From: Saccharothrix saharensis
GTDB lineage: Bacteria; Actinomycetota; Actinomycetes; Mycobacteriales; Pseudonocardiaceae
Direction: 5' to 3'
DNA length: 64,000 nt
Assembly: GCF_006716745.1 (NCBI RefSeq)
Contig: NZ_VFPP01000001.1
Span: forward strand, 7,203,386-7,267,385
Within the stretch, counting starts at the first letter, position 1; the number at the start of each line of letters is the position of its first letter. Shown piece after piece: positions 25,243-35,473 of the stretch. A program made the position numbers and the translations under genes. Below the pieces are notes generated by a model, which saw only the letters and a program-made list of their open reading frames with translations, had not been told where the DNA came from and did not search any database.

Positions 25243-25384
25243 CGAGAGTCGAACGTCCAGGTCCCGCGTGTCGAACCTCCAGGACCCCCGAGTTCTGCGT
25301 TCGCGTTCGGCCAGGCGGCCGCGAGCGTTGAATTCGCAGGTCCTGAGCGTTCGACACGCGGGACCTGGAGGTTCGACTCTCGGG
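25243..25384. repeat. 3'-end repeat cluster C (six units, 46-bp inverted repeat)
   Basis: Units 25244-25265 and 25266-25287 (plus), a degenerate unit 25288-25312, and minus-oriented units at 25323-25342, about 25340-25367 and about 25361-25384. The left arm (25243-25287) and the right arm (25340-25384) are inverted copies with only about four mismatches, enclosing a spacer of about 52 bases. It ends one base before the mptB stop codon (25385-25387) and lies 75 bases upstream of the patatin start. Same unit family as clusters A and B. Confidence 0.88.
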
Positions 25385-26968
25385 TCAGGCGGAGCCGGGG
25401 AGGGGGTCGCGTCTGATCAGGGGGATGACCTGCTTGCGGGCGACGAAGAGGCACACGCCGAACGCGATCAGGGCGGCCGTCACGGCCTGCGGCACGATGT
25501 AGGCGCGCCCGTCGAACGCCGATCCCGTCGGCGGCAGGATGACCGCGATCACGGCGCTCGCGGTGGTGGCGAAGACCCGGAAGCGACGCGCCAGCACGGC
25601 CGTGGCCAGCGGCAACGCGGCCCACAGCACGTACCACGGCTGCAGCACGGGCCCGAGCACCAGCACCGCGCCCAAGCCCGCCCCCAGGCCGTTCATGGCC
25701 TTGATCCGGCCCCGGAACGCCTTCCACAGCAGCGTCGCCACGATCACCACCGACACGGCCTGCGTCACGATCCGCATCAGCACGATCACCGACTCGGTGT
25801 GGTTGCCCAGCCCGAGCAGCAGCCCCAGCCCGCCGCCCATGAACCCCATCGCGGTCGGCGGGGACATCCAGCTCTTCACCGTGCCGGCGACGTTCAGCGT
25901 CTCCACCCAGCCGAACCCCAGCCCGGTGCCCACGCACGTCCCGACCATCACCACACCCGAGATGACCAGCAACAACAGCGCCGCCCGCACCAGGTCGGAG
26001 AACCGGCCGCCCCACCGCCGCGCGATCATCACGCCGAGGAACCCGAGCGCCAGCGCGGCCGGGATCTTCACCGCCGCGCCCATCGTGATCATGGTCGCCC
26101 CGAGCACGATCCACAGCAGCTCTTCACGCGTCGTCGGCGCACCGGGCGTCACCGGCATCTTCCGCAACGCCAGTTCCAGCCCGACCAGCATCAGGCCGAT
26201 CGCCAAGCCCTCGTTGTGCACGCCCACGACCAGGTGGAACAGCACCAGCGGGTTCGCCGCGCCCAGCCACAGCGCGCTCACCGGCGGCACGCCGAACCGC
26301 CGCGCCAGCCGCGGCAGCGCCCACACGATCATCGCCAGGCCCAGCAGCCCCAGCAGCCGGTGCAGGAAGATGCCCGGCAGCACGCTGTCGCCGGTCACCA
26401 TGGAGATGACCCGCCCGGCGGCCAGGAACAGCGGCCCGTACGGCGCGGGCGTCTCGCGCCAGATGTTCGGCACGTTCTTGGTCAGGTCGTGCTCCACGCC
26501 CAGCGCCGTGGCCGGGCCGAGCTCGTACGGGTCCTGCCCGTTGGCCGCGATCTGCGACTGCGCCAGGTAGCTGTAGACGTCACGGCTGAACATCGGCAGC
26601 ACGAACACCAGCGGCGTGATCCACATCAGCAGCGTGCGGTCGAGCTGGCTGCGCGTCACCAGCCGGGGTCGGCCCGGCCGGGCGAACCGGCCCAGCCACA
26701 GCCACGCCGACACGATGAGGAACATGCCGGTCCACACCGCGCCCATGGACGCGCTGGGCATCCGCACGAACAGCCCCAGCAGCGGCGTCCCCGGCAACGG
26801 GCTGAACACGGGCGCGGCCCCGGACCCGAGGGAACCGACCGCCATCAGCAGCGCGCCGACGGTGCCCCAGCGGCGGATCACGTCGAGCTGCCGCCGTTCG
26901 GGGGCGTCGAGGGGTGCTGCCTCGCCGATCCCGCTCCGGTTCGCCATCACCATTCCGCCCGCCGCCAC
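25385..26968 (-). CDS. mptB: alpha-1,6-mannosyltransferase MptB (GT-C)
   Basis: 527 residues with about 13 membrane helices. GT-C signature in the first large loop: PMFSRDVYSYLAQSQIAANG (Asp of SRDVYSY as the catalytic acid), then YELGPATALGVEHDLTKNVP, WRETPAPYGPLFLAAGR and HNEGLAIGLMLVGLEL. Such enzymes use polyprenyl-phosphate mannose to build the alpha-1,6 mannan backbone of lipoglycans. The GTG at 26968 is chosen because TACCCT (26975-26980) lies 6 bases upstream; ATG 26953 or 26947 are alternatives. As in mycobacteria (Rv1459c), it is divergent from sufR. Confidence 0.9.
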   Translation of the reverse strand: MAAGGMVMANRSGIGEAAPLDAPERRQLDVIRRWGTVGALLMAVGSLGSGAAPVFSPLPGTPLLGLFVRMPSASMGAVWTGMFLIVSAWLWLGRFARPGRPRLVTRSQLDRTLLMWITPLVFVLPMFSRDVYSYLAQSQIAANGQDPYELGPATALGVEHDLTKNVPNIWRETPAPYGPLFLAAGRVISMVTGDSVLPGIFLHRLLGLLGLAMIVWALPRLARRFGVPPVSALWLGAANPLVLFHLVVGVHNEGLAIGLMLVGLELALRKMPVTPGAPTTREELLWIVLGATMITMGAAVKIPAALALGFLGVMIARRWGGRFSDLVRAALLLLVISGVVMVGTCVGTGLGFGWVETLNVAGTVKSWMSPPTAMGFMGGGLGLLLGLGNHTESVIVLMRIVTQAVSVVIVATLLWKAFRGRIKAMNGLGAGLGAVLVLGPVLQPWYVLWAALPLATAVLARRFRVFATTASAVIAVILPPTGSAFDGRAYIVPQAVTAALIAFGVCLFVARKQVIPLIRRDPLPGSA

Positions 26969-26974
26969 GTCCGA

Positions 26975-26980
26975 AGGGTA
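26975..26980 (-). promoter_or_regulatory. -10 box TACCCT for leaderless mptB
   Basis: TANNNT element 6 bases upstream of GTG 26968, minus strand, in the 95-base divergent spacer between mptB and sufR. Confidence 0.45.
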
Positions 26981-27050
26981 GCGACCGGGCCCCTCGCGTG
27001 ACTCGGGTCACCCGACGAGGGCCGATCTTTGCGACCGCCCGCGAAATACG

Positions 27051-27067
27051 CAACACTGGTGTTGTGA
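27051..27067. promoter_or_regulatory. SufR operator overlapping the sufR start codon
   Basis: CAAC-N6-GTTG at 27051-27064 (CAACACTGGTGTTG), exactly the inverted repeat described for cyanobacterial and Streptomyces SufR. The overlapping ACACT-N5-TGTGA at 27053-27067 matches the motif reported for mycobacterial SufR. Its last G is the first base of the sufR GTG, so the bound repressor would cover the -10 region and transcript start of the whole suf operon. This gives Fe-S-dependent autoregulation. Confidence 0.85.
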
Positions 27068-27765
27068 AAAACGCCGGGATCGAACCGACCGCTGTGCCGT
27101 CCGGGCACGACGGCCGGACCCGGCACGCCGTCGCACGGCTCCTCCTGGAGCAGGGCCCGGTGACCGCGGCCTCGGTCGCGGAACAGCTCGGCCTGAGCCC
27201 CACGGCGGTGCGCCGGCACATCGACGCGCTGGTGGCCGACGGCGAGGCGACCAGCAGGGAGGCCCCGCGCCGGGGTCAGCGCGGCCGGGGTCGCCCGGCC
27301 AAACTCTTCCTGCTGACCGAGCAGGGGCGGGCCCGCTTCGGGCACGCCTACGACGACCTCGCCGTGGCCGCGCTGAGGTTCCTCGCCGAACAGGGCGGGG
27401 AGGAGGCGGTACGGGCCTTCGCCGAACGACGGGTGTCCGCCTTCGTCGACCGGCACCGCGCGGCCATCGTCACCCAGCCCGACGCCGCGGACCGGGCCAA
27501 GGCCCTCGCGGTGGCCCTGACCAGGGAGGGCTACGCTGCCTCGGCGCGCCACGTGGGGGCGGGCGAGCAGCTCTGCCAGCACCTGTGCCCGGTGGCGCAC
27601 GTAGCGGCGGAGTTCCCGCAGCTGTGCGAGACCGAGACGGCGGCGTTCGCCGACCTGCTCGGCACGCACGTCCAGCGCCTGGCCACCATCGCCCGCGGCG
27701 ATGCCGTGTGCACGACGCACATCCCGAACACACCCCGGATCCCAGATGGAGGGGAGCCCGCATGA
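27064..27765 (+). CDS. sufR: Fe-S-sensing repressor SufR
   Basis: 233 residues. Winged helix (about 20-95) with [20 protein letters not shown] and recognition helix [18 protein letters not shown], wing [15 protein letters not shown]. The C-terminal half holds the cluster ligands: [18 protein letters not shown] (Cys171, 175, 188), plus Cys216 near the end. SufR binds an Fe-S cluster and represses the suf operon when clusters are plentiful. GTG 27064 lies inside the operator with no leader, so the mRNA is probably leaderless; a weak AACACT box lies 6 bases upstream. The stop overlaps the sufB start (ATGA). Confidence 0.93.
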   Translation: MKNAGIEPTAVPSGHDGRTRHAVARLLLEQGPVTAASVAEQLGLSPTAVRRHIDALVADGEATSREAPRRGQRGRGRPAKLFLLTEQGRARFGHAYDDLAVAALRFLAEQGGEEAVRAFAERRVSAFVDRHRAAIVTQPDAADRAKALAVALTREGYAASARHVGAGEQLCQHLCPVAHVAAEFPQLCETETAAFADLLGTHVQRLATIARGDAVCTTHIPNTPRIPDGGEPA

Positions 27766-29207
27766 CTGCCGCTGCCGAGCAGCGCACCACCACAGCCCCG
27801 CTCACCCAGGAAGAGACCCTGGCGAGCATCGGCAACTACGAGTTCGGCTGGGCCGACTCGGACGTGGCAGGCGCGAGCGCTCGCCGGGGCCTGAACGAGG
27901 AAGTCGTTCGGGACATCTCGGCGAAGAAGAACGAGCCCGAGTGGATGCTGGACTTCCGGCTGAAGGCGCTGCGCCTGTTCGACCGCAAGCCGATGCCCAC
28001 CTGGGGTTCGGACCTGTCGGGCATCGACTTCGACAACATCAAGTACTTCGTCCGGTCGACCGAGAAGCAGGCGGCGACCTGGGACGACCTGCCCGACGAG
28101 ATCAAGAACACCTACGACCGCCTCGGCATCCCGGAGGCGGAGAAGCAGCGCCTGGTGTCCGGCGTCGCGGCCCAGTACGAGTCCGAGGTCGTCTACCACA
28201 AGATCCGCGAGGACCTCGAGGAGCAGGGCGTCATCTTCCTCGACACGGACACCGGTCTGCGCGAGCACCCGGAGCTGTTCAAGGAGTACTTCGGCTCCGT
28301 CATCCCGTCGGGTGACAACAAGTTCTCCGCGCTGAACTCCGCGGTGTGGTCGGGCGGCTCGTTCATCTACGTGCCGAAGGGTGTCCACGTCGACATCCCG
28401 CTGCAGGCCTACTTCCGGATCAACACCGAGAACATGGGCCAGTTCGAGCGCACGCTGATCATCGTCGACGAGGGCGCCTACGTGCACTACGTCGAGGGTT
28501 GCACCGCGCCGATCTACTCGTCGGACTCGCTGCACTCCGCCGTCGTGGAGATCATCGTCAAGAAGGGTGGTCGCTGCCGCTACACGACCATCCAGAACTG
28601 GTCGAACAACGTCTACAACCTGGTCACCAAGCGCGCGAAGGCCGAAGAGGGCGCGACCATGGAGTGGATCGACGGCAACATCGGCTCCAAGGTCACCATG
28701 AAGTACCCGGCCGTGTTCCTGATGGGCGAGCACGCCAAGGGCGAGGTCCTCTCGATCGCGTTCGCGGGCGAGGGCCAGCACCAGGACGCGGGCGCGAAGA
28801 TGGTCCACATGGCGCCGCACACGTCGTCCACGATCGTGTCGAAGTCGGTGGCGCGCGGCGGCGGCCGCACCTCCTACCGCGGCCTCGTGCAGGTCAACAA
28901 GCGGGCGCACCACTCGAAGTCGACGGTCAAGTGCGACGCGCTGCTGGTGGACAACATCAGCCGCTCGGACACCTACCCGTACGTCGACGTCCGCGAGGAC
29001 GACGTGTCGATGGGCCACGAGGCCACGGTCTCGAAGGTCTCCGAGGACCAGCTGTTCTACCTGATGTCCCGCGGTCTCAACGAGGACGAGGCCATGGCGA
29101 TGATCGTGCGCGGGTTCGTCGAGCCCATCGCGCGCGAGCTGCCGATGGAGTACGCCCTCGAGCTGAACCGCCTGATCGAGCTGCAGATGGAAGGGGCCGT
29201 CGGCTGA
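27762..29207 (+). CDS. sufB: Fe-S cluster assembly scaffold SufB
   Basis: 481 residues, full length. Starts in an ATGA overlap with sufR; GGAGGGGAG lies 9 bases upstream. Conserved blocks: [59 protein letters not shown] (scaffold Cys), [53 protein letters not shown] and [20 protein letters not shown]. SufB forms the SufBC2D complex, receives sulfur from SufS/SufU and builds clusters in the cytoplasm. Unlike M. tuberculosis SufB it has no intein: the sequence is continuous at the usual insertion region. Confidence 0.98.
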   Translation: MTAAAEQRTTTAPLTQEETLASIGNYEFGWADSDVAGASARRGLNEEVVRDISAKKNEPEWMLDFRLKALRLFDRKPMPTWGSDLSGIDFDNIKYFVRSTEKQAATWDDLPDEIKNTYDRLGIPEAEKQRLVSGVAAQYESEVVYHKIREDLEEQGVIFLDTDTGLREHPELFKEYFGSVIPSGDNKFSALNSAVWSGGSFIYVPKGVHVDIPLQAYFRINTENMGQFERTLIIVDEGAYVHYVEGCTAPIYSSDSLHSAVVEIIVKKGGRCRYTTIQNWSNNVYNLVTKRAKAEEGATMEWIDGNIGSKVTMKYPAVFLMGEHAKGEVLSIAFAGEGQHQDAGAKMVHMAPHTSSTIVSKSVARGGGRTSYRGLVQVNKRAHHSKSTVKCDALLVDNISRSDTYPYVDVREDDVSMGHEATVSKVSEDQLFYLMSRGLNEDEAMAMIVRGFVEPIARELPMEYALELNRLIELQMEGAVG

Positions 29208-29208
29208 C

Positions 29209-30384
29209 ATGGCCGTCACCACCGAACAACAGCAACACGGCCTGACGGCCCACTCGCACGGTGCGGGTGCCCCGGTGTCCTCCCGCGCGGACCACTTCAC
29301 GTCGTTCGACGTGAACGCGTTCGAGGTGCCCGGCGGTCGCGAGGAGATCTGGCGCTTCACCCCCATGAAGCGCCTGGCGAACCTGCACCACGGCGCCGAG
29401 GCGACCGGCACGGCGACCGTCGAGGTCGATGCCGCCGAGGGCGTCGCGGTCGAGACCGCGGCGCGCGGCGACGAGCGGCTGGGCACCGCGGGCACCCCCG
29501 GTGACCGCATCGCCGCCCAGGCCTGGTCGTCGTTCACCGAGGCCACCGTCGTCACCCTGCCGGGTGACGCGAAGTCCGGGCCGACCACGATCACCGTGAC
29601 CGGCGCCGGCGAGGGCCAGGTCGCCTACGGCCACCTGCACGTGCACGCCAAGCCGTTCGCCGAGGCCGTCGTCGTCATCGACCACCGCGGCTCCGGCGCG
29701 TACGCCGACAACGTCGAGTTCGTCGTCGGCGACGGCGCGCACCTGACCGTGGTCGCCGTCCAGGACTGGGCCGACGACGCGGTGCACGTCTCCGCGCACC
29801 ACGCCAAGCTGGGCCGTGACGCCACGTTCAAGCACACCGTCATCACCCTCGGCGGCAACCTCGTCCGCCTCACCCCGGTGGTCACCTACACCGGGCGCGG
29901 CGGCGACGCCGAGCTGCTCGGTTTGTACTTCGCCGACGCGGGCCAGCACCTGGAGCATCGCACCTTCATCGACCACGCGGTGTCCAACTGCCGCAGCAAC
30001 GTGGTCTACAAGGGCGCGTTGCAGGGCGAGGACGCGCACACCGTGTGGATCGGCGACGTGCTGATCCGCGCCGCGGCCGAGGGCACCGAGACCTTCGAGC
30101 TCAACCGCAACCTGGTGCTCACCGACGGCGCGCGCGCCGACTCGGTGCCGAACCTGGAGATCGAGACCGGCGAGATCGAGGGCGCGGGCCACGCCAGCGC
30201 CACCGGCCGGTTCGACGACGAGCAGCTGTTCTACCTGCAGGCCCGCGGCATCCCGGAGGAGCAGGCGCGCCGGCTGGTCGTGCGCGGCTTCTTCCACGAG
30301 ATCCTGCTCAAGATCGGTGTCCCCGAGGTGCGCGAGCGCCTGGAAGCCGCCATCGAGGCGGAGCTCGAAGCGGTGGGCGCGTGA
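29209..30384 (+). CDS. sufD: Fe-S cluster assembly protein SufD
   Basis: 391 residues; starts one base after the sufB stop. N-terminal helical part with DVNAFEVPGGREEIWRFTPM, then the right-handed beta-helix core (GAYADNVEFVVGDGAHLTVV; FADAGQHLEHRTFIDHAVSN) and the C-terminal family signature GRFDDEQLFYLQARGIPEEQ. The conserved His in QHLEHRTFIDH corresponds to the SufD residue that shares a cluster site with SufB. Partner of SufB and SufC. The stop overlaps the Rieske start (GTGA). Confidence 0.97.
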   Translation: MAVTTEQQQHGLTAHSHGAGAPVSSRADHFTSFDVNAFEVPGGREEIWRFTPMKRLANLHHGAEATGTATVEVDAAEGVAVETAARGDERLGTAGTPGDRIAAQAWSSFTEATVVTLPGDAKSGPTTITVTGAGEGQVAYGHLHVHAKPFAEAVVVIDHRGSGAYADNVEFVVGDGAHLTVVAVQDWADDAVHVSAHHAKLGRDATFKHTVITLGGNLVRLTPVVTYTGRGGDAELLGLYFADAGQHLEHRTFIDHAVSNCRSNVVYKGALQGEDAHTVWIGDVLIRAAAEGTETFELNRNLVLTDGARADSVPNLEIETGEIEGAGHASATGRFDDEQLFYLQARGIPEEQARRLVVRGFFHEILLKIGVPEVRERLEAAIEAELEAVGA

Positions 30385-30701
30385 TCAGGGTGTGCTCGCT
30401 GACCGACCTCGACGACCGCAAGCCCGCGGCGTTCGAGGTCGGCGACGAGTGCACCCCGGTCGTGCTCGTCCGCGACGGCGACGCCGTGCACGCGCTGCGC
30501 GACCTGTGCTCGCACGCCGAGGTCGCGCTCAGCGAGGGCGAGGTGACGCGCAAGGGCGTGGAGTGCTGGCTGCACGGGTCGTGCTTCGACCTGCGCACCG
30601 GCCGCCCGTCCTCGCCGCCCGCCACCGAGCCGGTCGACGTGTTCGCCGTCGAGCTCCGCGGTGGTGACGTCTACGTGGACGTCGCCACCACCACGAACTG
30701 A
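30381..30701 (+). CDS. Rieske [2Fe-2S] ferredoxin-like protein
   Basis: 106 residues, a single Rieske domain with both ligand pairs intact: C43-S-H45 in [15 protein letters not shown] and C62-W-L-H65 in [14 protein letters not shown]. Such proteins sit between sufD and sufC in Streptomyces and relatives and may supply electrons for cluster building or repair. No membrane helix, so cytoplasmic. GTG 30381 overlaps the sufD stop by 4 bases, which couples translation. Confidence 0.93.
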   Translation: MIRVCSLTDLDDRKPAAFEVGDECTPVVLVRDGDAVHALRDLCSHAEVALSEGEVTRKGVECWLHGSCFDLRTGRPSSPPATEPVDVFAVELRGGDVYVDVATTTN

Positions 30702-30735
30702 CTTCCGCTCGCAACACCAGGAGAACGAAGCACCA

Positions 30736-31509
30736 ATGGCCACTCTGGAGATCAAGGACCTGCACGTCTCGGTCAACACCGAGGACGGTGCCAAGGAGAT
30801 CCTCAAGGGCGTCGACCTGACCATCAAGGCAGGCGAGACCCACGCGATCATGGGTCCCAACGGCTCGGGCAAGTCCACCCTGTCCTACGCCATCGCGGGG
30901 CACCCCAAGTACGAGATCACCTCCGGCAGCGTGCTGCTGGACGGCGAGGACGTGCTGGAGATGACCGTGGACGAGCGCGCCCGCGCCGGCCTGTTCCTCG
31001 CCATGCAGTACCCGGTCGAGGTGCCCGGCGTCTCGATGTCGAACTTCCTGCGCACCGCCGCCACCGCCGTGCGCGGCGAGGCGCCGAAGCTGCGCCACTG
31101 GGTCAAGGAGGTCAAGGAGGCGATGTCCGACCTGGACATCGACCCGGCCTTCGCGGAGCGCTCGGTCAACGAGGGCTTCTCCGGCGGTGAGAAGAAGCGG
31201 CACGAGATCCTGCAGCTCGGCCTGCTCAAGCCGAAGATCGCGATCCTGGACGAGACCGACTCCGGCCTGGACGTCGACGCGCTGCGCGTGGTGTCCGAGG
31301 GCGTGAACCGGTACAAGGAGTCCGGCGAGGTCGGCGTGATGCTGATCACGCACTACACCCGGATCCTGAAGTACATCTCGCCCGACTTCGTGCACGTCTT
31401 CGCCGCGGGCCGCATCGCCGAGTCCGGCGGCCCGGAGCTGGCCGACAAGCTCGAGGCCGAGGGTTACGTGAAGTACATCGGGAAGCAGGAAGCCGCCAGC
31501 ATCGGCTGA
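30736..31509 (+). CDS. sufC: SUF system ATPase SufC
   Basis: 257 residues. Walker [10 protein letters not shown] (40-48), signature [14 protein letters not shown], Walker [14 protein letters not shown]-loop LITHYTRIL, all typical of SufC. It drives conformational change in the SufBC2D complex. ATG 30736 has AGGAG about 12 bases upstream. A 34-base gap separates it from the Rieske gene, and a hairpin lies in the 57 bases before sufS. Confidence 0.97.
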   Translation: MATLEIKDLHVSVNTEDGAKEILKGVDLTIKAGETHAIMGPNGSGKSTLSYAIAGHPKYEITSGSVLLDGEDVLEMTVDERARAGLFLAMQYPVEVPGVSMSNFLRTAATAVRGEAPKLRHWVKEVKEAMSDLDIDPAFAERSVNEGFSGGEKKRHEILQLGLLKPKIAILDETDSGLDVDALRVVSEGVNRYKESGEVGVMLITHYTRILKYISPDFVHVFAAGRIAESGGPELADKLEAEGYVKYIGKQEAASIG

Positions 31510-32844
<1,335 letters not shown>

Positions 32845-32860
32845 CTTCCGGGTGGGCTTG

Positions 32861-33304
32861 ATGCAGCTGCAGCAGATGTACCAGGAGATCATCCTGGACC
32901 ACTACAAGAACCCGCACGGCCGCGGCCTGCGCGACCCGTACGACGCCGAGTCGCACCAGATCAACCCCACGTGCGGCGACGAGGTGACGTTGCGGGTGTC
33001 CCTGGACGGCGACACCGTGCGCGACGTGTCGTACGACGGGCAGGGCTGTTCCATCAGCCAGGCGTCCACCTCGGTGCTGACCGACCTGGTGGTGGGCCGG
33101 CCGCTGGGCGAGGCGTTCGAGAAGATGGACGCGTTCGTCGAGCTGATGCAGGGCCGCGGCCAGGTGGAGCCCGACGAGGACGTCCTGGAGGACGGCATCG
33201 CGTTCGCGGGCGTGGCGAAGTACCCGGCGCGCGTGAAGTGCGCGCTGCTGGGCTGGATGGCGTTCAAGGACGCGGTGGCACGCAGCGAGGGAGCAAAGGC
33301 ATGA
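32861..33304 (+). CDS. sufU: sulfur-transfer protein SufU
   Basis: 147 residues. Zn/sulfur ligands present: C38 and D40 (NPTCGDEVTLRV), C63 (GQGCSISQAS), C127 (ARVKCALLGW). SufU accepts persulfide sulfur from SufS by zinc-ligand swapping. ATG 32861 (MQLQQMYQEIILDHY) aligns with the usual family start; an in-frame GTG at 32852 would add three residues. The stop overlaps the next start (ATGA at 33301-33304). Confidence 0.95.
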   Translation: MQLQQMYQEIILDHYKNPHGRGLRDPYDAESHQINPTCGDEVTLRVSLDGDTVRDVSYDGQGCSISQASTSVLTDLVVGRPLGEAFEKMDAFVELMQGRGQVEPDEDVLEDGIAFAGVAKYPARVKCALLGWMAFKDAVARSEGAKA

Positions 33305-33693
33305 CCGCCGAAGAGGACGTGGTGCGCGGCATCGAGGGCATGCCCGAACCGCCCGCGCCGAAGGCCGAAGTGGCCGCGGTGGACGACGTCGAGGAGGCCA
33401 TGCGCGACGTCGTCGACCCCGAGCTGGGCATCAACGTCGTGGACCTGGGCCTGGTCTACGACATCCGGGTGGACGAGGAGAACGTCGCGCTCATCGACAT
33501 GACCCTGACGTCGGCCGCGTGCCCGCTGACCGACGTCATCGAGGACCAGACCCGGTCCGCGCTGGTCGGCGGTGGTGGCGGCGGGATCGTCGACGACTTC
33601 CGCATCAACTGGGTGTGGATGCCGCCGTGGGGTCCGGAGAAGATCACGGACGACGGCCGCGAGCAGCTGCGCGCGCTCGGGTTCACGGTCTGA
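33301..33693 (+). CDS. sufT: DUF59/MIP18-type Fe-S assembly factor (SufT-like)
   Basis: 130 residues. DUF59 domain at about 28-130: MRDVVDPELGINVVDLGLVY, IDMTLTSAACPLTDVIEDQT (conserved Cys74), VWMPPWGPEKITDDGREQLR. A flexible acidic N-terminus precedes it. Such proteins help deliver or mature Fe-S clusters on targets. It is the last gene of the suf operon and overlaps sufU by 4 bases; a strong terminator follows. Mycobacterial counterpart is, as I recall, Rv1466. Confidence 0.93.
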   Translation: MTAEEDVVRGIEGMPEPPAPKAEVAAVDDVEEAMRDVVDPELGINVVDLGLVYDIRVDEENVALIDMTLTSAACPLTDVIEDQTRSALVGGGGGGIVDDFRINWVWMPPWGPEKITDDGREQLRALGFTV

Positions 33694-33710
33694 CCCGGAA
33701 CACCCGTCGA

Positions 33711-33753
33711 CGCGAAGAGCGTCCCCGCCAGTCCGGCGGGGACGCTCTTCGCG
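33711..33753. terminator. strong bidirectional terminator of the suf operon
   Basis: Perfect 19-bp stem, CGCGAAGAGCGTCCCCGCC at 33711-33729 and its complement at 33735-33753, with a 5-base loop and TTT after it. It lies between the convergent sufT and CBS-protein genes. Confidence 0.92.
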
Positions 33754-33793
33754 TTTCCGACCCGTTCCGCCGATCCGCTTCGACCGCGGACCG

Positions 33794-34207
33794 TCACCGG
33801 GCGTAGACGCGCTCCACGAACTCCGCGATCTGCGACTCGCTCAGGTGACGGGCGAGATCCGCCTCCGACACCATGCCGACCAGGCGGTGGTCCTCGATCA
33901 CCGGGAGCCGGCGGATCTGGTTGTCCTCCATCGTCCGCAGCACGTGCGACAGGTCGTCGTCCGCCTGGACCCAGTGCAGGTGACCGGACATGTCACCGGC
34001 CTTCATGGACGCGGGGTCACGACCGTCGGCCACGCAGCGCAGCACGATGTCGCGGTCGGTGATGATGCCGTGCAGCTTGTCGTCCTTGCCGCAGATCGGC
34101 AACGAGCCCACGCCCAGGTCACGCATCATCCTCGCGGCGTCGAGCAGGCTCTGGTCCTCCTTGATGCACTCGACACCGGAGTTCATGATCTCCCGTGCGG
34201 TGGTCAT
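33794..34207 (-). CDS. two-CBS-domain protein
   Basis: 137 residues made only of two CBS domains (about 8-62 and 73-130): MRDLGVGSLPIC...GIITDRDIVLR and NQIRRLPVIEDHRLVGMVSEADLARH. CBS pairs bind adenine nucleotides or similar ligands; stand-alone CBS proteins of this type are stress-linked in actinobacteria. ATG 34207 with AAGGAGG 5 bases upstream rules out the longer frame that overlaps the next gene. Convergent with the suf operon; 70 bases from the GCS2 gene. Confidence 0.9.
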   Translation of the reverse strand: MTTAREIMNSGVECIKEDQSLLDAARMMRDLGVGSLPICGKDDKLHGIITDRDIVLRCVADGRDPASMKAGDMSGHLHWVQADDDLSHVLRTMEDNQIRRLPVIEDHRLVGMVSEADLARHLSESQIAEFVERVYAR

Positions 34208-34277
34208 GCCGAACCTCCTTCGTTCGCGTACGACAGGGGCGTACGACAGGGGTGCCCCCGACCACCGGGCCCACACC

Positions 34278-35390
34278 TCAGGTCTGCGCCGCCAGCATGC
34301 GCACCACGTCCGCCAGGGAACCGCGCCGCCGGAACGCCCGCCGCTGCCGCACCGCGCCCGTGCCGTCCACCAGCACCCGGTCGACGCCGTCGACCACCAG
34401 GTCCTCGTCCCCGGCCGCCCGCAGCGCCGGCCGGGTCCAGTCCACCAACGCCCGCGCCATGTCCGCCGCCGGCACCAGCCGTCCGCTGCGCGGCTCGATA
34501 CCCGCGCCGTCCAACCCGTCCCGCGCCGCCCGCCACAACGCCGTCCGCAGCAGCAGGTCGGGCACGCGCTGCGCGGGCGCACCGGCCAGCGCCGTCACCG
34601 CGATGGCCCGCACCAGGGCCGCCAGCACCACGGCCTCGTCCACGGTCGCCGCCACGTCGCACACCCGCAGCTCCACGGTCGGGTGACGCGCCGACAACCG
34701 CACGTCCCAATAGACCATCGCCGGGTCCAACGCCGCCCCGCCCGTGCGCAGCACCCCCGCGCACCGGTGGTAGTCCTCCGCCGACTCGAACCACGGCGGC
34801 GCGCCCGCCGACGGCCACGGGCTCCACGCCAGGTAGCGCCAGCTCGCGTACCCCGAGTCGCGGCCGTCCGTGAACGGCGAGTTCGCGCTGATCGCCAACA
34901 GCACCGGCAGCCACTCCCGCAGGTGGTTGCTGATCAGCACCCCGGTGTCCTCGTCCGGGATGCCGATGTGCACGTGGCACCCGCAGATGGTCAGCCCGTC
35001 GATCAGCGACCCGTACTCGGCGGCGATCGTGCGGTAGCGGTCGGCCTCGGCCAGCGGTGGCGGCCGCACGCCCCCGAGCACCGGCGTCCCGGTCGCCACG
35101 ATCCGCGCGCCGTGCGGACCGGCCAACGCCGCCAGCGCCCGCCGCGCCGCCACGAGCTGCTCCCGCACCTCGGACATGCTCAGGCACACCCCGGTGGCGC
35201 TCTCCACCTGGTACAGCGTCATTTCCTGCTGGAGGTCCAGCGCGGAACGGACACCGCCCAGCACCGCGCCCGCCAGCGGCACCAGCACCCCGGTGTCCGT
35301 GTCGACCAGCAGGAACTCCTCCTCGACCCCCACCGACAGCGGCAGGTCCGAGACGGCTCGCGGAAGTGGTAGGGCGGTAACCTCGCTCAC
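34278..35390 (-). CDS. GCS2-family carboxylate-amine ligase (YbdK/EgtA type)
   Basis: 370 residues. Family motifs: LSVGVEEEFLLVDTDTG (metal-binding Glu cluster), GCHVHIGIPDEDTG, SPFTDGRDSGYASWRYLAWS and PTVELRVCDV. YbdK-like proteins are weak glutamate-cysteine ligases; the actinobacterial relative EgtA makes gamma-Glu-Cys for ergothioneine, but no other egt gene is here, so I assign only the family. GTG 35390 has GGGAGG 6-7 bases upstream; readings from further upstream are less likely. Confidence 0.88.
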   Translation of the reverse strand: MSEVTALPLPRAVSDLPLSVGVEEEFLLVDTDTGVLVPLAGAVLGGVRSALDLQQEMTLYQVESATGVCLSMSEVREQLVAARRALAALAGPHGARIVATGTPVLGGVRPPPLAEADRYRTIAAEYGSLIDGLTICGCHVHIGIPDEDTGVLISNHLREWLPVLLAISANSPFTDGRDSGYASWRYLAWSPWPSAGAPPWFESAEDYHRCAGVLRTGGAALDPAMVYWDVRLSARHPTVELRVCDVAATVDEAVVLAALVRAIAVTALAGAPAQRVPDLLLRTALWRAARDGLDGAGIEPRSGRLVPAADMARALVDWTRPALRAAGDEDLVVDGVDRVLVDGTGAVRQRRAFRRRGSLADVVRMLAAQT

Positions 35391-35473
35391 CAGGGACCTC
35401 CCGACGCTGGGTAGTCCGCCTGATGCTATGAGTAACCAAACGGGCCGCACATGCGGCTTTGCGGTGAACTTTC

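Noticed and set aside
15296-25384. CRISPR array from regular repeats
   Set aside because: Units are adjacent without spacers, occur in both orientations, and no cas gene is present.
24182-27001. Very long open frame of 939 codons on the plus strand
   Set aside because: Opposite to the patatin and mptB genes, which have intact motifs; composition (Arg/His/Gln-rich) is that of a high-GC shadow frame.
27762-29207. SufB intein as in M. tuberculosis
   Set aside because: Length of 481 codons and a continuous scaffold sequence; no intein motifs.
34278-35390. EgtA (ergothioneine pathway) as a firm name
   Set aside because: No egtB-E genes nearby; the GCS2 family also includes YbdK-like enzymes, so only the family is given.
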